Assembly (NCBI RefSeq): GCF_900115175.1
Contig: NZ_FOYV01000002.1
Coordinates: 248,001 to 312,000 of the forward strand
From: Marinobacter gudaonensis
GTDB lineage: Bacteria > Pseudomonadota > Gammaproteobacteria > Pseudomonadales > Oleiphilaceae
Direction: 5' to 3'
Length of the DNA: 64,000 nucleotides
Part shown: positions 58,882 to 64,000 of the stretch, in pieces
Numbering within the stretch: the stretch's first letter is position 1
Layout of the letters: each line of letters starts with the position of its first letter
Translations under genes and position numbers: made by a program
The notes under the pieces: generated by a model
Told to the model about the DNA's origin: nothing
Seen by the model: the letters and a program-made list of their open reading frames with translations, nothing else
The model's database searches: none

Positions 58882-59976
58882 CTAGTCGGGGTTTCTCGGT
58901 CCCTGAGAATCCCGTTCCGCATTGTGGCTCTGGGCCCCTTCGCTAAACTCACGGATAAAAATGCCCCAGAACGCCATGAACAGGGCTGCCACCAACGGGC
59001 CCATCACGAAGCCGTTTACGCCGAACATGACAATACCGCCGAGCGTTGACAGCAACACGATGTAATCAGGCAGCTTGGTGTCTCGGCCCACCAGAACCGG
59101 GCGCAAAAGGTTGTCCGCCAGCCCTATAACCACTACGCCAAACGTGGTGAGGATGGCCGCCTCGAAAATATCGCCAATCGCCGCCAGATAGATGGCAGCC
59201 GGCACCCACACCAGGGCAGCGCCCACGGCCGGTAACAGGGACACAATCGCCATGACAACGCCCCAGAGCAGGGCGCCGCTGATACCCAGTATCCAGAAGA
59301 TCAACCCGCCAAGGGCGCCCTGGATGATGGCGATCAGCAGGTTGCCCTTCACGGTTGCCCGGGTGACCTCTGCAAACTTGGCGAACAGCAGCCTCTCTCG
59401 CTCGTCGCCCAGGGGCAGCGCCCGGATGATCAACTCCACCAGGGCACTGCCGTCCCGCAGCAGAAAGAACGCCAGGTAGACCATCAGCGCCAGTCCCAGG
59501 AAGAACTGGAAGGTGTTCTGGCCAAGGCCCAGCGCCTGCCTGGCCAGGAACTGACTGCCACCGACAAACAGATTGACCGCGCGATCCCGAAGCTCCGCGA
59601 AACTGATATCGAACTGGGCCAGAAATGCCTGGATGGCAGGAAACGACTGGTTGACCCGGTCAATGTACTCGCCCGGGCGAATCTCGCCGCTCTGGATCTG
59701 CTGGTAAAGCGCAACGCCCTCCGCCACCAGGGAGGTAATCAGCACCAGCACCGGAATAACTACGATCACCAAGCAGATAAACAGGGTAATCAAAGCATTC
59801 AGATTGGGGCGTTCGCCGAGCTTTCGCACCAGTAGCTGCTGCACCGGATGGAAAATCAGGGCAATGGCGACCGCCCAGAAGATGGGCCCGAAAAACGGCT
59901 TCATCAGGAAGACAAACGCCAGGGAAACCCCCACCAGCAGGGCCAGAAAAGTCCGTGTTTCAAGTTTTGCGTACAT
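58882..59976 (-). CDS. AI-2E family (PerM-type) transporter
   Basis: A 364-residue polytopic protein with about eight membrane helices and the conserved central region (AKFAEVTRATVKGNLLIAIIQGALGG) plus GLADNLLRPVLVG. The family includes the AI-2 exporter TqsA and Na+/H+ antiporters, so the substrate cannot be read from sequence. It is monocistronic, divergent from the next gene. Confidence 0.85.
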   Translation of the reverse strand: MYAKLETRTFLALLVGVSLAFVFLMKPFFGPIFWAVAIALIFHPVQQLLVRKLGERPNLNALITLFICLVIVVIPVLVLITSLVAEGVALYQQIQSGEIRPGEYIDRVNQSFPAIQAFLAQFDISFAELRDRAVNLFVGGSQFLARQALGLGQNTFQFFLGLALMVYLAFFLLRDGSALVELIIRALPLGDERERLLFAKFAEVTRATVKGNLLIAIIQGALGGLIFWILGISGALLWGVVMAIVSLLPAVGAALVWVPAAIYLAAIGDIFEAAILTTFGVVVIGLADNLLRPVLVGRDTKLPDYIVLLSTLGGIVMFGVNGFVMGPLVAALFMAFWGIFIREFSEGAQSHNAERDSQGPRNPD

Positions 59977-60129
59977 AGATCAGGTTGTTCCCCGAAAATG
60001 AATCCTGGATTTGGCGCCCGACGCGGTTCAGACCGGGCTGTCTGGCTAGCTAGCCTACCACGCTGCCATGGCCACTGTAGCCCTCTTCGGGTTATAGTGG
60101 TCGGTTATTGATCAGCCAACTGACAGGTC

Positions 60130-60480
60130 ATGTTATTGGATTTGGAAACCTTCACCGTTGAATCGGCACTTGAGGCTGCCACAGAACTGCGCCGGGTGCT
60201 CGCGGCCAGAACCCATCGGCGCAAAGTCCTCGGGCAGGAGGTGATCGTGCCCGGACAGCTGGGCGAGGCCTTGCAACTGCCGCGGATTATCAACCGCTTG
60301 CAGAGCAAGCAGCAGCGCCAAAGGGAAGCCGGTCTGGAAGATTTCCAGGACCTGTGGCCAACGCTGTCACCCCAGACCCGGGAGCGGGTACTGACGGCCA
60401 TCGGCTGGTACGATCCGAAGGAACTGGACTGGGACGACAAGCGTTCGAACCGGCGACCGGTGGTCGATCCGGACAGGTGA
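60130..60480 (+). CDS. Hypothetical protein, 116 aa
   Basis: A cytoplasmic, helix-rich protein from the ATG at 60130. It has a conserved-looking centre (VIVPGQLGEALQLPRIINRL) and a C-terminal LTAIGWYDPKELDWDD motif before a basic tail. No signal or membrane segment is present. I do not recognise a family. Confidence 0.6.
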   Translation: MLLDLETFTVESALEAATELRRVLAARTHRRKVLGQEVIVPGQLGEALQLPRIINRLQSKQQRQREAGLEDFQDLWPTLSPQTRERVLTAIGWYDPKELDWDDKRSNRRPVVDPDR

Positions 60481-60555
60481 ACCGTATTTAACCGTCGTTC
60501 CGACTTTGAAATGTCATACTTGACCCATATGTTGGCATTAAGCAGGAGGTTATCT

Positions 60556-60804
60556 ATGACTCAACATCAACACTACACAGCACTTCTGGCTGAAGGTAGC
60601 GCCGTTCCCACTTTGCTCTGCGGCCATTGCCACTCTATTCTCTCCCGGGCCCGTATTTTCCGGAACGAGGGCAACCAGCACCAGGACATCAAGTGCCGGA
60701 CCATCGGCCTGTGCTCGGCCGACGATTGTGGCGCGGTGAATTGCTGCGATCAGGCTCTGGCTCGCGTCGACAACCCCGAGCGTCTGTTCGGCATCGCATC
60801 CTGA
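60556..60804 (+). CDS. Small cysteine-rich protein, probable metal binder
   Basis: An 82-residue protein from the ATG at 60556, chosen because AGGAGGT lies 5 bp upstream. It has CGHC near the N-terminus and C-x6-C-x4-C-x4-CC in the second half (CRTIGLCSADDCGAVNCC), with several histidines. That pattern suggests a zinc or Fe-S site. I cannot name a family. No signal peptide is seen. Confidence 0.6.
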   Translation: MTQHQHYTALLAEGSAVPTLLCGHCHSILSRARIFRNEGNQHQDIKCRTIGLCSADDCGAVNCCDQALARVDNPERLFGIAS

Positions 60805-60948
60805 CACACAGACAACGCTCTGTTACGCAACTCAAACACAGTAACGTTCCATCTGATTTATCCTGATATTCGACGATTGTAGTAGGGCCAAAACACCAGC
60901 CGGGAAGCCCGACAATCACGCATTCAATCAGTCAGGACAGTCGATGGC

Positions 60949-61848
60949 ATGCGTATTCTGAGAACCGATGAAGCCCGCTTCGCCGACCTTCCGGATTACC
61001 CTTTCGCTCCTCACCACCTCAACGTAGCGCCCGGCCTCCGGATGCACTATGTTGACGAGGGGCCACGCGACGGCTCACCGGTGGTCATGCTTCACGGAGA
61101 GCCCTCCTGGTCGTACCTGTACCGATACATGATTCCACCCGTTGCCAGTGCCGGACACCGGGTGTTGGCACCCGACCTGATCGGCTTCGGCAAGTCCGAC
61201 AAACCCGCCTCGGTGGAAGACTACAGTTACAGTCGACACCTGGCCTGGCTGGCGAGCTGGGTGGAACGGCTTGACCTGAGCAACATCACACTGGTCTGCC
61301 AGAACTGGGGCTCGCTCCTGGGCCTGCGACTCGCCGCCGAGCACCCTCAGCGCTTCAGCCGTATCATCGTGGGCAACGGCATGCTGCCCACCGGCGATAC
61401 GCCGGTGCCGACCGTGTTTTCCGTATGGAAGGCGTTTGCCAGCCATAGCCCCTGGTTCCCGGTTGGTCGCATTGTCCAGTTAGGCACTGACCGAACCCTG
61501 AGCAAGGCCGAACTCGCCGCCTACGAGGCGCCATTCCCGTCGTCGGAATTCAAGGCCGGCGCCCGGGCGTTCCCGACACTGGTGCCGACCGAACCTGGCT
61601 CACCAGACAGCCTGGCCAATCAGGCGGCCTGGCGGGTACTCGAGAAGTGGAAAAAGCCCTTCATAACCTGTTTCAGCAACGGCGACCCGATCACCCGGGG
61701 TGGCGAGAGAACCATGCAACGCCGCATTCCCGGCGCCCATGGCCAGCCCCACATTACCCTCCGCGGCGGCCATTTCCTTCAGGAGGATTCTCCGGAGGAC
61801 TTCGCCCGGATCGTCATCGATGCTCTGAGGTCGGAACTGGCCGCCTGA
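60949..61848 (+). CDS. Haloalkane dehalogenase-like alpha/beta hydrolase with Asn at the nucleophile position
   Basis: A 299-residue protein aligned by eye to the haloalkane dehalogenase family. It has the HGEPSW oxyanion segment, DLIGFGKSDKP, an acid in FSNGDPITRGG and the catalytic His in GGHFLQEDSPEDF. The nucleophile elbow, QDWGG in active enzymes, is QNWGS: Asn119 with the halide-binding Trp120 retained. As encoded, the usual covalent mechanism is not possible, so either it is inactive on haloalkanes or the Asn is modified. It is monocistronic. Confidence 0.82.
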   Translation: MRILRTDEARFADLPDYPFAPHHLNVAPGLRMHYVDEGPRDGSPVVMLHGEPSWSYLYRYMIPPVASAGHRVLAPDLIGFGKSDKPASVEDYSYSRHLAWLASWVERLDLSNITLVCQNWGSLLGLRLAAEHPQRFSRIIVGNGMLPTGDTPVPTVFSVWKAFASHSPWFPVGRIVQLGTDRTLSKAELAAYEAPFPSSEFKAGARAFPTLVPTEPGSPDSLANQAAWRVLEKWKKPFITCFSNGDPITRGGERTMQRRIPGAHGQPHITLRGGHFLQEDSPEDFARIVIDALRSELAA

Positions 61849-61870
61849 GGCAGGGCCTTATCCGAACACC

Positions 61871-62659
61871 TTACCCGAACACCGTCACCGTCTGGCGACT
61901 GAGCGCGACCAGCTCGCCACGTGCCGTCCAGATACCGGCCTGGGTATGTCCATAGCCCGCCCCGGCCTGGTCAATCGACGCTTTATACAGCAGCCAGTCG
62001 CCCGGTTCGATGACAGGCCGAGGGTGCAGGATGTCCAGCGCCCAGCTCAACGAGCTGGCGCTGACCGGTGTACCAAAGTGCGGTAACAGCGCTGGCGGCC
62101 AGGCATCGACAAGCGCAACGATGTGAGCATCGGTAAATGTCCGGGGAGGCGTCCGGAACTGCATCCAGCCGCCCATCTCCCGACCGCCTTTGCCACTGAA
62201 GGGAAAGTGACCAAACGCCCAGCGCATCTCGATGTGCTGAACAAAATCGGGCGTGACACCCGGGATATGATCAAGGCTCGGGCACCGGTCTACCGGGGAG
62301 GCATCCGGCGCGGGAAGTGGCTCCAGCTGCACCTTTGATTCCCGGTCACCACCAAAGCTTGCCAGGCAAACCAGCCGCGGCTCGCCGTTCTGAATGATCT
62401 GTCCCTGCACCTGGCTGACCGCCCGCCCCTCACGCAAAATGTCTGTTTCGAGGCTCGCAGGCACCCCGGGCTCCACCGGCCCAACGAAGGAAACCTGCAT
62501 GGATCGCATGGCACGATCCTTCGGTACCCTGTGCGCCATACGCTCAAACACCAGCGCCGCCGTAAGACCACCAAACGTCGCTCGCCCCTGGGACCAGCTT
62601 TTGGGTATGGCCAGTGGCTGGCCGCTGTCGGCAGCCTGTAACAACTCATCAAAGGTCAT
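61871..62659 (-). CDS. Acyl-CoA thioesterase-like double-hotdog protein
   Basis: A 262-residue TesB-related protein with two hotdog halves. The N-terminal half is marked by ATFGGLTAALVFERM and the C-terminal half by SSLSWALDILHPRP and GDWLLYKASIDQAGAGYGHTQAGIW. The family hydrolyses acyl-CoA. Substrate chain length is unknown. It is convergent with the dehalogenase-like gene. Confidence 0.85.
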   Translation of the reverse strand: MTFDELLQAADSGQPLAIPKSWSQGRATFGGLTAALVFERMAHRVPKDRAMRSMQVSFVGPVEPGVPASLETDILREGRAVSQVQGQIIQNGEPRLVCLASFGGDRESKVQLEPLPAPDASPVDRCPSLDHIPGVTPDFVQHIEMRWAFGHFPFSGKGGREMGGWMQFRTPPRTFTDAHIVALVDAWPPALLPHFGTPVSASSLSWALDILHPRPVIEPGDWLLYKASIDQAGAGYGHTQAGIWTARGELVALSRQTVTVFG

Positions 62660-62795
62660 CGCGGGTTTCCTGTTAGCAACCTATCGGGACAAGGGCCAAG
62701 ATTGCCCAATATCCGGTGACAACGCAATGGCGCATCCCCGGCAACTACCTACGCAGCGGTATGGGTTTTTCATACAAAAAGCTGGACAAAACCGC

Positions 62796-62837
62796 TATAC
62801 TTCGCCCACATCATGCATGGCCATTGCACGGCCATGC
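62796..62837 (+). promoter_or_regulatory. Likely -10 and 5'-leader hairpin of the DEAD-box helicase gene
   Basis: TATACT (62796-62801) is a good -10 without a clear -35. Transcription would start near 62808, just before GCATGGCC-ATTGCAC-GGCCATGC (62815-62837), a perfect 8-bp stem 27 nt upstream of the start codon. A hairpin at the extreme 5' end could stabilise the mRNA or act in autoregulation. Confidence 0.5.
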
Positions 62838-62864
62838 TCTACCTCCCGAATTCCGAGTAAATCC

Positions 62865-64000
62865 ATGTCTGAATTGACCTTTGCCGAACTGGGGCTTGAT
62901 CCGGCCGTACTTGATGCCGTCTCCGCCGTTGGCTATGAAACCCCGTCTCCGATCCAGGCGCAGTCCATCCCTGCACTGCTGGCGGGCAATCATCTGCTGG
63001 GCGTTGCCCAGACCGGCACCGGCAAAACTGCCGCGTTCGCCCTGCCCCTGCTCAGCCGGATCGACGCCTCCATCGCCGAACCCCAGATTCTGGTGCTGGC
63101 ACCGACCCGGGAACTGGCCATCCAGGTGGCCGAAGCCTTCACCACCTACGCCAGCCGGTTCCGCAATTTCCACGTACTGCCTATCTACGGTGGCCAGGAC
63201 TTTTATCCCCAGATCAAGGGGCTGCGCCGCGGTGCCCAGGTGATTGTGGGCACACCTGGCCGGATGCTGGATCATCTGCGCAAAGGCACGTTGAAGCTGG
63301 ACAACCTGAAAGCACTGGTCCTGGACGAAGCAGATGAAATGCTGCGAATGGGCTTTATTGACGACGTCGAAGCAATTCTTGCCAAGACGCCGGAGAACTG
63401 CCAGCGCGCTCTGTTCTCAGCGACCATGCCGCCGCAAATCAAGAAGGTGGCCCAGACTTACCTGAAGAACGCCACCGAAGTGCGGATCGAGAGCGAAACC
63501 CGCACGGTCGAGCGTATTGCCCAGTTCGTGCTGCCGGTCTACGCCGAGCGCAAGCTCGACGCCCTGACCCGCATCCTGGAAGTGGAGCCGTTCGACGCCT
63601 CGATCATCTTCGTGCGTACTAAAGCGGAAACCACCCTGCTGGCCGAGAAGCTTTCCGCTCGCGGCCATGCTGTGGCTCCCCTGAATGGCGACCTGAACCA
63701 GCGCCAGCGGGAACAGACGGTGGAGGACCTCAAGCGCAGCAAGAAAGACATTATCGTGGCAACCGACGTGGCGGCCCGCGGCCTGGACGTGCCGCGCATT
63801 ACCCACGTGATCAACTACGATGTGCCTTACGACACCGAAGCCTACATCCACCGGGTTGGCCGCACCGGCCGCGCCGGTCGCGACGGCAAGGCCATTCTGC
63901 TGGTTACGCCCAGGGAGCGGAGCTGGCTGCGCACCCTTGAGCGCGCCACTAACTCGCCGATGCAGGCATATCAGTTGCCCTCGCCGGTGGAACTGAAGAA
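62865..64000 (+). CDS. deaD: DEAD-box ATP-dependent RNA helicase (3' end outside the window)
   Basis: From the ATG at 62865 the frame runs open to the window edge (378 residues seen). It contains the Q motif (TPSPIQAQSIP), AQTGTGKT, PTRELA, TPGR, DEAD (LDEADEM), SAT, ATDVAARGLD and HRVGRTGRAGR. The close spacing and ELTFAELGLDPAVL start resemble DeaD/CsdA, which helps ribosome assembly and mRNA turnover in the cold. The C-terminal RNA-binding extension that would settle this lies outside, so the symbol is probable rather than certain. Confidence 0.9.
   Translation, partial: MSELTFAELGLDPAVLDAVSAVGYETPSPIQAQSIPALLAGNHLLGVAQTGTGKTAAFALPLLSRIDASIAEPQILVLAPTRELAIQVAEAFTTYASRFRNFHVLPIYGGQDFYPQIKGLRRGAQVIVGTPGRMLDHLRKGTLKLDNLKALVLDEADEMLRMGFIDDVEAILAKTPENCQRALFSATMPPQIKKVAQTYLKNATEVRIESETRTVERIAQFVLPVYAERKLDALTRILEVEPFDASIIFVRTKAETTLLAEKLSARGHAVAPLNGDLNQRQREQTVEDLKRSKKDIIVATDVAARGLDVPRITHVINYDVPYDTEAYIHRVGRTGRAGRDGKAILLVTPRERSWLRTLERATNSPMQAYQLPSPVELK

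Overview
The window is about 60% GC chromosomal core from a marine-type gammaproteobacterium, most likely Marinobacter or a close relative. I base this on Pseudomonas/Marinobacter-like gene order (hemA-prfA-prmC divergent from a TPR lipoprotein-lolB-ispE-tRNA-Gln-prs-rplY-pth-ychF block; rsfS-rlmH-mrdA-rodA-rlpA-dacA-ybeD-lipB), an Anr-type FNR regulator, a long Ctc-type L25 and a PPi-type phosphofructokinase. No rRNA, prophage, transposase or CRISPR array is visible.

Layout. 1-9.8 kb: translation termination and haem genes on the minus strand; outer-membrane lipoprotein assembly, isoprenoid, PRPP, L25, Pth and YchF genes on the plus strand; tRNA-Gln and tRNA-Met. 10-17 kb: a small membrane protein, MetY-like sulfhydrylase, LipA, a chemoreceptor with no large sensor domain and an RND/MMPL exporter. 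16.7-17.05 kb: an elaborate nested-palindrome element, the most unusual thing here. 17.1-24.9 kb: Spy-like periplasmic protein, RbgA-like GTPase, FabB, Anr with a perfect FNR box at its own start, an RmlD-like protein without catalytic Tyr/Lys, alr and dnaB. 25-31 kb: rplI, DUF2232, rpsR, rpsF, rlmB, rnr, tRNA-Leu. 31-41.6 kb: a lipoprotein, acyl-CoA dehydrogenase, ubiX, mpl, PPi-phosphofructokinase, glutaredoxin, a YqaA-type membrane protein, an ABC1/UbiB kinase and a diguanylate cyclase. 41.6-50.7 kb: a long minus-strand run for cell-wall elongation, lipoate, ribosome and NAD/proline genes. 50.8-54.3 kb: a three-gene operon of two GGDEF-degenerate membrane proteins and a DedA-PAP2 fusion. 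54.3-64 kb: Lon-N protein, HDOD protein, ilvD, a peptidoglycan-binding-like protein, an AI-2E-type permease, small unknowns, a haloalkane-dehalogenase-like protein with Asn at the nucleophile position, a thioesterase and the start of a DEAD-box helicase gene.

Most genes are housekeeping and sit in tight operons with ATGA/TGATG overlaps. The best candidate for something undescribed is the 353-bp block at 16700-17052. It holds two inverted copies of a unit with a conserved 54-nt two-hairpin core. Each core sits between long arms (28 and 26 bp) that are perfectly self-complementary but differ greatly in sequence between the copies, and the whole is bounded by conserved tags. Secondary leads are the paired GGDEF proteins with intact RxxD I-sites but lost active sites, the dehalogenase D-to-N change, and the Anr box overlapping the anr start.
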